This document shows, piece after piece, positions 46,601-58,545 of a stretch of DNA of 64,000 bases. Positions within the stretch are counted from its first letter, which is position 1, and every line of letters begins with the position of its first letter. A program made the translations under genes and the position numbers. The DNA lies in contig JAVGWX010000005.1 of the NCBI GenBank assembly GCA_036924085.1, forward strand, positions 98,286,172-98,350,171, given 5' to 3'. The notes beneath the pieces were generated by a model that saw nothing but the letters and a program-made list of their open reading frames with translations, searched no databases and was not told where the DNA came from. Source of the stretch: Ariolimax columbianus (taxonomy: Eukaryota; Mollusca; Gastropoda; Stylommatophora; Arionidae).

Positions 46601-47029
46601 TTAAAATAATCAAAACAATGAAGTATCGCATCAGTCGTTATATTTGAAGTATCGTATCGTTTAGACAAAGCTAGCATTTGCTTTCGAATGAAAAAATTTG
46701 AAGAGAACTTTGGACCCCGGTCATTATGATATATAATATGACCCATTATACTTTTTTGAAAAAGCTGTTGCTATGTGTCAAACATTGTGTTTTATCATCG
46801 GTTTTCGGTATCTTTTTAAAGTAGGTCAACTTTAGAACCGGGGGTAGGGTGTTTATAATTATTTTTTAAATGTCAATAAGCTTGCAAAATAACATTATTT
46901 TATATGCAAACGATTCTATTAATGTCGAGCTTAATAAAAATTAACAATTTGAAAAATCAATATTTTTTCACCCAAACAAGAAATTTCCAAATCGCATGTC
47001 CCTTTAACGTTTTTATACAGGTTTAGAAG
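46601..47029. other. AT-rich spacer
   Basis: No gene recognised. It may include the 3' untranslated part of the adjoining reverse-strand CR1-like element. Confidence 0.45.
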
Positions 47030-49207
47030 ACTCATCAGATTCTTATACAACCAGTTACATTTGCAGTATCCTGTTCTAAAAGTTATGCGCATTTAATCTA
47101 TTTTTAAATGCATTAACTGTCCCTGCCTCCACTACCTCCTGCGACAATGCATTCCAAGCATTCACCACTCTCTGACTAAAAAAAATTACTTAATATCCAA
47201 TCTGAACCTTTCTTTAGTTAATTTGTATCTGTGCCCTGTTGTTCGCGTTGGTGGTTGTGTTTTGAAAAAAAACTTGTTATAGTCTAATTTAACCTTTCCT
47301 GTGATTACCTTATAAACCTGTATTATGTCACTTCGAATTCTTCTCTTTTCTAGATACTAAGCTGGTTTTTCTTAGGTTTTCTTCTTTACTGTAATTCGGG
47401 TATCCCACTATCAGTTTTGTCGCTCTTCTTTGTATCCTTTTCAGCATGTTTATATCCGCTCTACGATAAGGACTCAACACTTGTACACAGTACTCCAATC
47501 TAGGTCTAACCAATGCGTTATACAGTTTGACAATCACTTTCTTACTCCTTTGTTTAATATTTATTTATTTCGTACCTAATATTGCATTTGCTTTATTCAC
47601 TGCTACCTGGTCTTGCTCACTCACTTTAGCTGTATGCTCTATTTTAACCCATAGGTACGTTTCCTTATCTATCGTTCTAATATTGTTCTCGCCCATTCAG
47701 TAATTATGTTCCTTATTGGATCTACCCATGTACATGTATCTATATTAAACTATGTTTGCCATCTCACAGACCAGTCTCGAATTTTATCTAAATCCGACCT
47801 CAATTCATCCACTTCTGCTATAGATGAGACACTCCTACATAGTTCTGTGTCGTCTGCAAATTTTTCAATCATGGATCCTATATCAATGTCCAAATCGTTT
47901 ATATGTATCAATAACAATATTTCCCAAAACTAAGCCCTGTAACACTCCACTCTTTACTTCACACCACACAGAGTACCTCTTATTTATGCCCACTCTCTGC
48001 CTTCTTCCTATTAAACAACTTTCAATTCATTCAGCAACTTCCCTACCTATCCCATGTGATTTTTAATTTTTTAATAATCTTCGATGAGGTACTCTATCAA
48101 AAGCCTTTGCAAAATCTAGATAAATAACATCCACTAGTTTTCCTCTAACTATCATTTTAGTAACCTTCTCCATGAATCCCAATACATTTGCTAAGCACGA
48201 TCTCTCTCTAGTAAACCCTTGCAGATTATTTCTGATGATTAGATTAAACCTGTCTAGATGCATTACAATGTTTTCTTTGATTATTGATTCTAACAATTTA
48301 CAGACTTTGCTCGTTAAACTCACCGGTCTATAATTTGCTGGATCTGATTTCGTTCCCATTTTGAATAAGGGGATGACTCGTTCATCTTTCCAATCTCTTG
48401 GAACAATCCCCTTTGCAAGTGATTGAGAAAATAATATAGCCCATAGTTTTGCTAGTTTGTCTATAATTTCAAATAGCAATTTTGGATGGATACCATCTTG
48501 ACCTGGACATTTATCCACTTTTAATCCCTCCATTTTTTAAAAACCATTTCCTCCGTAATACAGACTGATTGAAAACCCACTATATCCGTTCCACATTCGA
48601 AAACATCTATAGGCTCTGGGATCTTGTAGCTGTCTTCCTTTTTCAAGACTGTGCCAAAGTATTAATTTAGTAGATTAGTTGCTTCCCAATTTTCTCTTAT
48701 TATTTTACATGTGCCACGGTCGGGGTTCGAATTCGAACTGCGACGGTCGGTCCATGATGTCAATTTTCTTCGGAGATCCCTGGGCTCATCGCTGGAGCTA
48801 TGGAGTTCGTCCTTTGTGCGATGCTCTCGGCAGATGGGTACCCCATCTGTCGAGAGAGACCGAGCTAAACGGGGAAAACCCGAGGCGTTGAAGTCGAGCC
48901 CTCGCTTAAAGTTTGCTTGTTTTTTCTTTTTGTTTTTTTTTTAAAGTTGAATCACTTTCTGTTCTATGTTTTGCTTGTCCAAATTTTATAAATGTTTCTT
49001 TCGATTGATCTGCCTCTATATATAATTTTCCATGCTTTATTTTTAGTTCTTCTACAATTAACTGCAAATCTAGTTATCCACTTGTTATGCTTGGGGTTTA
49101 CCTCCCTACATGGAACACATTCCACTTTTAGTTGTTCTAAAACTGTTTTGAAACTCTTCCACTCTTGATCAACATCTGTACCTTTGACAATATCTATCCA
49201 GATTATG
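47030..49207 (-). pseudogene. CR1-like LINE relic
   Basis: On the minus strand, from about 49207 downward: the pre-RT linker (WKSFKTVLEQL, CREVNPKHNKWIT), an interruption at 48712-48945, VKIIRENWEATNLLN near 48700, and an open RT block at 48533-48063 with CPGQDGIHPKLL, ANYRPVSLTSKVCKLLE, FTRERSCLANVLGFME and VIYLDFAKAFDRVPHRRLL. Next come decayed motif B/C sequence, then VKLYNALVRPRLEYCVQVLS near 47530, KRIQRRATKLIVG, and the ending NAWNALSQEVVEAGTVNAFK near 47150. DFAKAFDRVPH and the VNAFKxRL ending are hallmarks of CR1-type elements. Several stops and frame changes make it inactive. The endonuclease is absent (5' truncation). Confidence 0.88.
48712..48945 (+). mobile_element. About 230-bp insertion in the CR1-like relic
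   Basis: GC-richer sequence begins TGCCACGGTCGGGGTTCGAA and ends in a T-rich tail (TTGTTTTTTC...T9). It interrupts the minus-strand CR1 linker. GGGTTCGAATTCG resembles a pol III B box, so a SINE is possible, but I found no convincing A box or target-site duplication. Its composition differs sharply from the AT-rich CR1 sequence on both sides. Confidence 0.5.
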
Positions 49208-49249
49208 GGGCTGGCTGTCTCTTTCGACGGTCTTCATCGACAACAATGG

Positions 49250-49485
49250 ACAGCTATTATGTATGCATATATGTATATATGTATGTATGTATGTATGCAT
49301 GCATGGATAGATGGATGGATGGATGGATGTGTGTGTGTATGTGGGTAAATGGATAGATGGATGTATGTATGTGTGTGTGTATGTATGTACGTATGTATAT
49401 GTGCGTGCGTGCGAGCTTGTGGTGTATGTATGTATGTGTATTTGTGTGTATGTTTATATATATGTGTACTCGTGTGTATGCTTTC
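49250..49485. repeat. TGTA/TGGA compound microsatellite
   Basis: ATGT, GCAT, GGAT and GTGT tetranucleotide tracts follow each other. Cys/Met/Tyr/Val-rich open frames here are artefacts. Confidence 0.93.
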
Positions 49486-49917
49486 AGACTTCAAGTTTGA
49501 ATTTCTCTTTAAGACTTTCATATATAAACATGTGGCTTTTCATGATATTGTTTGCCTGAATATTAACTGGACCTAGTGTTCAGCCAAACTTCAAAGCTAT
49601 TTCTTGGTTATGTAATAGTTTTACTTCAAAGTAAAACAGAAAGTCTTTGCCAAGAACAATACATATGTATTTCATTCTCCAGACATTTCTTCTCTGCCTG
49701 TGAGTCCCAGGAGAAAGCGAGTTATTCATTATTTGTTTCAATAAGAGACCTTCTAGTCACAGAATGACCTAACAATATGTCAGAAGACTTTACAGGAACC
49801 GTATCCAATGATGTAACACTTCCTCTCACTAGATTTTCGTTGCGAGACAGGAGCTCCCTTATCATTTAAAAGTCCATTGTGAACTGGCCCTTGGCGGCCT
49901 ATATAAGATTTTATATT
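49486..49917. other. Unrecognised spacer
   Basis: No gene or element was recognised. Confidence 0.5.

Positions 49918-49982
<65 letters not shown>
49918..49982. repeat. (GT)n and (TA)n microsatellite
   Basis: A short GT run flows into a TA run. Confidence 0.95.
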
Positions 49983-49984
49983 CA

Positions 49985-50415
49985 TCATGTAGCATGTCCA
50001 TTGTAGAACGTCACTCCCATCACAGTCTGTCTGAAAGAAACTCGTTCCCTTGCCAAAACACCAGCTTCCGCCACTGTCATACTCAGGCATTCATGGATAC
50101 CTTGGTGCCATCGTCTTCTTGGTCTACCCCTTCCTCTTATGCCTGGCATCATACCGTCCATCACCGTACTCTCAAGACCGTTGTGTCTCTTGATGTGACC
50201 AAAGTATTTGCATTTTATAGCCAAAAAGGAATTGATAAACCAGTTCTCCTCTATGCTCAACTCTTGCCGAATATCTACATTTGTTCTTTTCTCTGTTCAG
50301 GGTATTCTGAGGATCTTTCTGTAACATTTTGACTCGAATGATTCGATTCTTTGTCTAGAAATTTTGGTAATCGTCCATGCTTCACAGCCATAAGCTGCCA
50401 CAGGAAAAACATATA
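49985..50415 (-). pseudogene. LINE C-terminal relic
   Basis: Minus strand: AYGCEAWTITKISRQRIESF near 50370, CYRKILRIP near 50310, CKYFGHIKRHNGLESTVMDG near 50195, GRGRPRRRWHQGIHECLSM, then TVAEAGVLARERVSFRQTV near 50080, ending FYNGHAT at 49985. This is the connection and tail of the same LINE lineage as relics G and J. The last block is open for 91 codons. One stop follows ILRIP. Only the 3' third is present. Confidence 0.8.
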
Positions 50416-50805
50416 TATATATATATGCAACCCACCTCTGATCGCTCTTTTTCAACCCCTAGAGATGTAGAGATCATTTGATGCAAGTACTTGCAATTGC
50501 ATTTACGAGCTTGCAGGTGATTGGCTTGTTGTATCTTATGCAGGATGTAAGGACCGCCTCCTTCTTGGCTTCATGCAGGGCACTATTATGAACGTATTTA
50601 GTTCTCTGTATATTCTTGCACGGTCAGCGACTAACATCTGGCTCATTTTAGCTTTTAAACTGCGAAGGGTTCATTTACGTGCACAGCGTGTACACATGAC
50701 CTTCGAGTTTACCATCCATCTTCAATAGAACTAGGCGCCGATCACACTTATCTTAAGACGAATCATGCGTGAATCAAAACCCTACCCTTTGTTGCTTTCG
50801 TAGTT
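50416..50805. other. Unrecognised spacer
   Basis: No gene or element was recognised. There is a short TA run near 50410-50425. Confidence 0.5.
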
Positions 50806-51075
50806 CGTTTCTTGAGAGGCCTCGTCTGACGTTTCTTGAGGCCTTGTCCTACGTTTCTTGAGAGGCCTCGTCTGACGTTTCTTGAGAGGCCTTGTCTGAC
50901 GTTTCTTGAGAGGCCCTGTTCGACGTTTCTTGAGAGGCCTTGTTCGACGTTTCTTGAGAGGCCTTGTCTGACGTTTCTTGAAAGGCCCTGTCCGACGTTT
51001 CTTGAGAGGCCTTGTCCGACGTTTCTTGAGAGACCTTGTCCGACGTTTCTTGAGAGACCTTGTCCGACGAATGTA
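50806..51075. repeat. 24-bp minisatellite, about 11 copies
   Basis: The unit is TTGAGAGGCCTTGTCTGACG plus TTTC, 24 bases with C/T variants. Because 24 is a multiple of three, open frames persist on both strands, giving Arg/Pro/Thr/Lys-rich 8-residue repeats. There is no flanking start context or domain, so I call it a repeat only. Confidence 0.92.
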
Positions 51076-51793
51076 ACAACACTTCAAGTCGAATGTCTGT
51101 TGAACATCTACTGCAGCCTGGGTTAACACAGAAGGAGCACAGAAAGCACATTATTCCATTACTGGAGCTATTTAAGGAAATATTCGACATTTTTACCAAT
51201 AGCTTCAGGCGGATTGCTGTTTTATGAATTGATTCCAGTTGATATTTGAAAGTGAACCATCGATCACCCACTCGTACAAGCACAGAACACCTCAGTGCCC
51301 CCCCCCCCCCCCTTCCAAGATTCTCCTCACAAACGCCCTCGAAGTAATTTCCAGTAACGTCTAGTCGGTAGTCACAATGAGATAGTTATAACACATGCCA
51401 GATTATTCGACAATTAATCTGCTACAAAACTTTTTTTTTAGTTTCATTATGGGTAGATTAAACCATCAACCTTTTTTGTTTTCAGATCACCTGCCAATGT
51501 TTACTGCGCCATTAGCAAAAAGCCTTAGTAAGTATATGTCCGTACATCCATACATTTGTCCATCAGTTGATTAATCCATCTATATGTCCATTGATCCACC
51601 CATCCATCGATATTTGCATCCATAGAAATATCCAGTAATCCATCTATACATTCATACGTCTATTTAAATATACATATATCCATCTATCCATCCTACCATC
51701 AATCAATCTGTCTATTTTTCAATCTATCTATCCATCTTTACACTTATTCATCCAGTCATCAGTCCATTCATTCATTCTGCAGTCCACCGGTTC

Positions 51794-51795
<2 letters not shown>
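51076..51795. other. Spacer with poly-C and degenerate CCATC tracts
   Basis: A C run lies at about 51298-51312. From 51530 on, CCATC/CATCTAT motifs lead into the next microsatellite. No gene was seen. Confidence 0.5.
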
Positions 51796-52112
<317 letters not shown>

Positions 52113-52229
52113 ATATACCTTTACCGATTAATTGTACCTAATCTATGTAATTTATTCTGACCAGTGAAAATATTATTTTTAGATTTGGTTGTTTTACTAA
52201 ATGAATCTATTATTCTCCCGATTAATACT

Positions 52230-52325
52230 TCCACACACACACACACACACACACGCACGCACGCACGCATGCACGCACACACACACACCCCACACACACC
52301 ACACATACCACACACACACGATGAC
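52230..52325. repeat. (CA)n microsatellite
   Basis: A CA run with CACG and CACC interruptions. Confidence 0.95.
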
Positions 52326-52639
52326 AGGCTTCTGTAACACAATCCGTTTATAGGTGTACGTCGCGAATCTGAGATATGATCAGATCATTACGATGCAGCT
52401 GAACTGACATGAGGCTAGGTATCGGTTAGTATGTGCTACCTGACTTTGATTGGAGGCTGGTGATCTCGGTTAGTATATTGCATCTGACAATGAAATGGTA
52501 TGAAGTGAGTTCTTCGATGCGTATGTTTGCACTCGACACCGACTTAACAGAGTTGGCGCGCGCCATTGTTGGCTAAAAAGGATGTATTTTCCTCTTCAAA
52601 AACTAATATCAGCAATATGATACAAATACGTTGTGTCAT
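52326..52639. other. Unrecognised spacer
   Basis: No gene recognised. GGTTAGTAT recurs twice (about 52424 and 52476). Confidence 0.5.
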
Positions 52640-53385
52640 TGTCTGTCACATTCTATGTTCATCATTAGACATTGTGTTGTCTGCTACATCTTTCTATGGT
52701 CATCATTAGACATTGTGTCGTCTGCTACATGTTTTTATGTTCATCATTAGACATTGTGTTGTCTGCTACATGTTTTTATGTTCATCATTAGACAGTGTGT
52801 TGTCTGCTACATGTTTTTATGTTCATCATTAGACATTGTGTTGTCTGCTACATGTTTTTATGTTCATCATTAGACATTGTGTTGTCTGCTACATGTTTCT
52901 ATGTCCATCATTAGACATTGTGTCATTGCCTGCTACAAGCTTGCATGTCCATCATTAGACATTGTGTCATTGCCTGCTACAAGCTTGCATGTTCATCTTT
53001 AGACATTGTGTCATTGCCTACTACAAGCTTGCCTGTTCATCTTTAGACATTGTGTCGTCTGCTACAAGCTTGCAAGTTCTCATCTTTAGACATTGTGTTG
53101 TCTGCTACAAGCGTGTATGTTCATCATTACACATCGTGTCGTCTGCTACAAGCTTGTATATTTCAAATTAGACATTGTATCATCTGCTACAAGCTTGCAT
53201 GTTCATATTTAGACACCGTGTCGTCTGCTACAAGCTTGTATTTTTCACATTAGACATTGTATCATCTGCTACAAGCTTGCATGTTCATCTTTAGACACTG
53301 TATCGTCTGCTACAAGCTTGTATATTCATCATTAGACATTGTGTCGTCTGCTACAAGCTTGCATGTTCATCTTTAGACGTCGTCT
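52640..53385. repeat. 41- to 45-bp minisatellite, about 17 copies
   Basis: The left part has 41-base units with TTCATCATTAGACATTGTGT plus TGTCTGCTACATG. The right part switches to units containing CTACAAGCTTGCATGTTCATC, some with a CATTGCC insertion. The two subfamilies are spatially separated within the array. Confidence 0.92.
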
Positions 53386-53478
53386 GTATCTCTGTTCTCT
53401 TATTTGTTTACCTCTACCTGACCTGATCTAGCGACTCAGGGCTAGAGATTTCACTCGCTTGAACCGAAATAAAGCCGA

Positions 53479-53866
53479 GGATGAACATTCCATTAGATTC
53501 GTTTGCTCATATTTTGTTGAGAATAACAACTTTTACATTCATAGATAATTATTCTTGCCATGCAGGATTATATTCTGGTGTAATTCCGATGCAGAAAAAC
53601 CACAAAGAATATAATCTAACTCAGTGTCAACGCCTGGCTTGCCACCTTATTCCAATGAGAGAATATATATTTAGGATGAACATTCCATTAGATTCGTTTT
53701 GCTCATATTTTGTTGAGAATAACAACTTTTAAATTCACAGATAATTATTATTGCCATTCATGATTATATTCTGGTGTAATTCCGATGCAGAAAAACCACA
53801 AAGAATATAATCTAACTGTGTCAACGCCTCGCGTGCCACCTTATTCCAATGAGAGAATATATGTAT
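53479..53866. repeat. 194-bp tandem duplication
   Basis: Two head-to-tail copies (53479-53672 and 53673-53866) start GATGAACATTCCATTAGATT and end GAGAGAATATAT. They differ by only a few bases (for example GCAGGATT versus TCATGATT, and loss of CTCA), indicating a recent event. Confidence 0.9.
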
Positions 53867-54140
53867 TTCTAAATGAAACGTTCTGACTTGGACAAGAAAA
53901 CAATACGTTTGTTTATGTGTGTGGGATCGCGCGCATGCATTGATCAATATGTGCTTGTTCTCGGGTAGTGGGATGTTAAATGTTTCTTATGAGAAGTAGG
54001 TTAGTAGAACAGATGTGGTAGCACGATTTAAGGAGAGTGAAACGTCATTTGAAACGGGCCTGGCCTGCGGCGTTAGTCGCTATATCTTGTGGCATCCTTT
54101 TTCTTCTGTGTTCCTCTCTTTGGTGCCTCTTTCTCTTATA

Positions 54141-54141
<1 letters not shown>
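53867..54141. other. Unrecognised spacer
   Basis: No gene or element was recognised. Confidence 0.5.

Positions 54142-54187
<46 letters not shown>
54142..54187. repeat. (CT)n microsatellite
   Basis: A CT run with one CTAT interruption. Confidence 0.96.
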
Positions 54188-54639
54188 AACGTTAGATACA
54201 TTTTACCGGATTTGACAGTTGGATTGCGTTATTTCACAATCGCTTCCGACAAATCTCTATTCGGTCTATCTATCCCTAGTATTAAACTGTGTCCAGGCCA
54301 CATGCAAGGTTAGGTGGTGGTTTGAAGATTTCATTTTTTCTGGGTTCTTGGTTTTACCTTCCCAGAACACTTTGGTTGTAGGGCACCAGAGACCATTTGG
54401 CCAGTAAAAGCAGTCTCTCGTGGAGAAGGAAAGGAGCTAGGTTCGTGCTGTCAGAGGATATGTGTTCGATTGCGATATTTAGTTATGAGATTGAGATTAT
54501 CGTCAGGTCCACACCCAGCTACGACAACATGTAGGACCATAGAGTACCGCTGAAGAAAGTGTATAAATGAGGAAAGAGAGATATAGAAGAGAGAAGACGG
54601 TGCATCAAGAGGATTGAAGAAAGCAAGAAGGATTACCAA
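54188..54639. other. Unrecognised spacer
   Basis: No gene recognised. The last part becomes purine-rich. Confidence 0.5.
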
Positions 54640-55010
54640 GAAAACAAACGAAGAAATGAAGAAAAATAGAGGGAGAGACAGAGAGAGAGAATGATAGACA
54701 AAAAGTTGGTGAACGTGTATTTATAGTCTATTTGATGATAAATAGTACAAGAAAGACAGCGAGAGAAATTGGTTGAGAATCAAGTGTACATGAAGAAAGA
54801 CAATAGGAGAACGATAGAGATAGAGAGACACAGAGAGAGAGAGAGAGAGAGATAGAGAGAGAGAGCGAAATTGTTAGTATCCATTGGGCTTGAAATACAT
54901 TAGAAGAAGAGAAATAGAGAAGAAGGCACGAAAAGAAGAAAGAGATAGAAATAAAGAAAGAAAGAGATAGAGAAAGAGAGCCAGGGAGAAAGAGAAGAGC
55001 CGGGCAGGGG
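54640..55010. repeat. Purine-rich GA tract region
   Basis: GAGA, AGAAAGA and GATAGAGA tracts dominate the plus strand. Open frames on the minus strand are Leu/Phe/Ser-rich artefacts. Confidence 0.85.
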
Positions 55011-55297
55011 TAATATAGAAAAAGAAAAGACCTTTAGTCTAATGGATACGAGGATATGAATATTGATTACACGGACTCTATTTGATGGCAAGAAATAAAT
55101 GAACAAATCAAGCAATAAACTCAGCATTACAGTGGCGTCTCGTTCTTGTAGTGTGTGGGGGCAGAAAGAGGCTCTCAGTCCCAGCTGAAATAAAGGTGCC
55201 ACTAGTGATAGATTATTAATGCAGGACGAACGAATTTGAAACCTTTGTATTGATCACAGCTTATGCAAGTACGTCACAGTTTGATCTAGACAAGATT
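55011..55297. other. Unrecognised spacer
   Basis: No gene or element was recognised. Confidence 0.5.
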
Positions 55298-55760
55298 TTG
55301 TGTATGTATGTATGTCTGTCTGTCTGTCTGGATGTATGTCTGTCTGTCTGTCTGTATGTATGTATGTATGTATGTATGTATGTGTGTGTATGTATGTATT
55401 TATGTATGTGTGTATGTATGTATGTATGTATGTATGTATGTATGTATGTATGTATGTACGTGTATGTATGTATGTATGTACGTGTATGTATGTACGTGTA
55501 TGTATATATGTATGTATGTATGCATGCATGCATGTGTATATATACATATGTGTATGTATATAAGTATTATGTAAATATGTATATATATGCATGTATGTAT
55601 GCATATACGTGTGTATGTGTGTATGTATGTGTATATGTATGTGTGTATGTATATTTGTATATGTGCCAGTGTGCCTGTGTATGCGTTCGTGTTTGTGTAT
55701 GTATGTACGTGTGTATGGGTATATGTGTGGGGGTGTGTCTATATGGGTGTGTGTTTGTCC
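55298..55760. repeat. (TATG)n / (TGTC)n microsatellite
   Basis: A long TATG run with TGTC, TACG, TGCA and GTGT variants. Frames up to 171 codons on the plus strand, and the His/Thr/Tyr-rich ones on the minus strand, are repeat artefacts. Confidence 0.95.
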
Positions 55761-56039
55761 GTTAAATCTCGTCTTCTTGTTGTTTCTGGTGCATCGACCT
55801 TCTTCAGCTAAGCAGCTTGCCTTAATAAAAATAAATTATGTGTTATTTTGAAGCACTAAAGAGAAAAACTACATTATCCTTAAATATATCTTGTTTTAAA
55901 TTAATAGCTACAAAATGACATGTCTGAAACTTATTTTCATTTTTAAATCAATCTAATGTAATTTAATATAATACATACATTTTGTTCCTTTCCGTGACTT
56001 GCTTCGTTTAATCGTATCCGCTTGAAATTGTTGTGATCT
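55761..56039. other. AT-rich spacer
   Basis: No gene recognised. Confidence 0.5.
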
Positions 56040-56847
56040 TTTAAATACATCATACTTGACTGGTGATCTTTTAAATACATCATACTTGACTGGTATATGC
56101 TATAATGAGTTCTTTGACTGTATCATGTTTTACATCATACTAGACTGGTAAATGCTATAATGAGTTCCTTGACTGTATCATGTTTTACATCATACTAGAC
56201 TGGTATATGCTATAATGAGTTCCTTGACTGTATCATGTTTTACATCATACTAGACTGGTATATGCTATAATGGGTTCATTGACTGTATCATGTTTTACAT
56301 TATACTAGACTGGTAAATGCTATAATGAGTTCCTTGACTGTATCATGTTTTACATCATACTAGACTGGTATATGCTATAATGGGTTCATTGACTGTATCA
56401 TGTTTTACATTATACTAGACTGGTAAAGGCTATAATGAGTTCCTTGACTGTATCATGTTTTACATCATACTAGACTGGTATATGCTATAATGAGTTCCTT
56501 GACTGTATCATGTTTTACATCATACTAGACTTGTAAATGCTAAAATGAGTTCCTTGACTGTATCATGTTTTACATCATACTAGACTGGTATATGCTATAA
56601 TGAGTTCCTTGACTGTATCATGTTTTACATCATACTAGACTGGTATATGCTATAATGAGTTCCTTGACTGTATCATGTTTTACATCATACTAGACTGGCA
56701 TATGCTATACTGAGTTCCTTGACTGTATCATGTTTTACATCATACTAGACTGGTATATGCTATAATGAGTTCCTTGACTGTATCATGTTTTACATCATAC
56801 TAGACTGGTATATGCTATAATGAGTTCCTTGACTGTATCATGTTTTA
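56040..56847. repeat. 55-bp minisatellite, about 15 copies
   Basis: The unit holds TTTTACATCATACTAGACTG, then GTATATGCTATAATGAG, then TTCCTTGACTGTATCATG, period 55. Variants GTAAATGC, TGGGTTCATT and ACATTATAC recur in an alternating order in the left half (two GGGTTCATT units spaced two apart), suggesting dimer amplification. Confidence 0.95.
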
Positions 56848-57121
56848 CCCACAAAGCTGAAATCTTGCAAGGGGCAAGTTTGTCACCCTACCCCATCCGT
56901 CCAACTCTACGACCAATTTGGAACAGTTGACTTAACGTGTTCCAGCAGGCAACAGACGAATGATGGTTTAAGTGCAGCGCATGTTTAGCTATGTTTATAC
57001 ATTTTTTTCTGAGGCTGTGTCCTGCACATCGTCAATATTTGCCCTTAACCTTTACTGATTGTTGTGTTTTTGACTACTAGGCTATATTTGCTGTTGCAAG
57101 TGCAATTTATACTCGACACAT
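56848..57121. other. Unrecognised spacer
   Basis: No gene recognised. Confidence 0.5.
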
Positions 57122-57546
57122 TTACTGGTCGCACGTGTTGGCGCTTTCCAAGTTCATCTTGTTCATGTCACCCAAACACAACTCTTTCTCTTTCAAAGTG
57201 GCGCAGTTGGTCCGCACACCCATACCAATTGCTGGATCTTCAAACAAAGCACTTGCCGCTGGAATGTTTGGTTCTGGGGCGTCTGTTTCCATCAGGTAGC
57301 AAGGTTTGAGTGGATCTGTCATAGTTCCACTGTCGCCCCAGTAATCGCAGTTTGATCTATCTTTAAGTTCTTGTAGAACACAAAACCGTTACTGCGATAT
57401 GTTTTAGAGCCACATTTATTTGGGTCACTTTTCTTGGCGCAACTATACAAAATGTTTGTAGCTTTTATAACATTAAAGGGCAAAGTAGTACTGGTGCCAA
57501 TAATGTTCTGATATGATGGACTTAGGGTTGTGAAAACTCCCAACCC
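57122..57546 (-). pseudogene. Candidate Cys-rich protein fragment, frameshifted
   Basis: On the minus strand two open blocks abut. The first (57543-57319) contains LYSCAKKSDPNKCGSKTYR and GFVFYKNLK. The second, in another frame (about 57365-57122), contains DRSNCDYWGDSG, DPLKPCYLMETDAPEPN, RTNCATLKEKELCLGDMN and ends TCDQ then stop. Seven Cys, balanced composition and no repeat structure make it the least transposon-like coding candidate in the window. Joining requires a one-base frame change near 57360, which could be a pseudogene frameshift, a sequencing error or a short intron. No signal peptide or start exon was found, and I do not recognise the family. Confidence 0.35.
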
Positions 57547-57571
57547 CTTTTAGTGCATGATACTCCCGTAA

Positions 57572-57632
57572 GAAGAAGGAGGAGAAGAAGAAGAGGAAGA
57601 AGAAGAGGAAGAAGAAGAAGACGACGAAATTA
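57572..57632. repeat. (GAA)n / (AAG)n purine tract
   Basis: A GAAGAA run with GGA interruptions. It resembles the tails of I-like copies B-E, but no element was recognised upstream of it. Confidence 0.9.
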
Positions 57633-58204
57633 GTGTTGAACTATCTTGATGTGGTACACTTAGTTCTAACCCAGATGTTGAAGGCTCGGCCTTAGATGAG
57701 AATTGAACAGCTAAATTATGTTAGCCTGATAAGGTGTTGAGAACTTCTATGTTGGACAAACAGAGGTGAAGGTCAATCGTCCCATCATTGGTACACACTA
57801 GATAGCCTGCCATATATCTCCAAGCACGTAGATTAACTTAAACATATATAGTTTAGTTTCGTGTGACGTTTGTTATAAAAATCTATACTTTTCTGTATGT
57901 GAGCTTCATAAACAACACTTTACAAATAATGATAGGGTGTCTTCATTTTTTCAAGTACAATGCATTTTATTTCGCGGAAAATTGTAACAATCATTCTGAA
58001 AATAGGTCATCGAATATCGAATGGAGATTTTCTTTACAAATGGGATTGTGTGCATAAACAGTTAAACAGGCTCAAATGGTGAGTCTGGTACCAGTCGTTG
58101 TGTAAGTCTCTTTGGGACTAACAGTGCAGTAGGATCACGCTCATTGAGTCAGGTAGCAGACCTGAACGAAAAGCAAGTTTGAGCAAAAACATGAATACAG
58201 CTTG
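57633..58204. other. Unrecognised spacer
   Basis: No gene or element was recognised. Confidence 0.5.
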
Positions 58205-58545
58205 TTACCACAGCCTATTACCACAACGTTTACCACAAACTATTACCACACACTATTATCACAACTTTTACCAGAACGTATTAATCTAGCCTATGTCGAC
58301 AGCCTATTACCCAAACTTTTACTACAAGGTATTAATCTAGCTTATGCCCATCTTGTTAAAACAACTTTTTTACCACAACGTATTAATCTAGCTTATGCCC
58401 ACAACCTATTACCACAACTATTACTAGAATCTGTTAATCTTGCCTGTGCCCACAATCTATTACCACAACTTTTATCAGAGTTTCTTAATCTAGCTTATTA
58501 CCACAACTTTTACCACAGCGTATTAATCTAGCTTATGTCCATATA
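58205..58545. repeat. Degenerate ~55-bp repeat
   Basis: ATTAATCTAGCTTATG, then CCCACAACCTATTACCACAA, then CTTTTACCA recur five to six times with divergence. A 109-codon frame across it is a repeat artefact. Confidence 0.7.

Noticed and set aside
55250..55765. 171-codon Cys/Met/Tyr/Val repeat frame, and His/Thr-rich frames on the other strand
   Set aside because: Both come from the (TATG)n microsatellite and have no unique sequence.
57572..57632. (GAA)n tract as the tail of another I-like LINE
   Set aside because: No RNase H or other element sequence precedes it on either strand, so it is recorded only as a purine tract.
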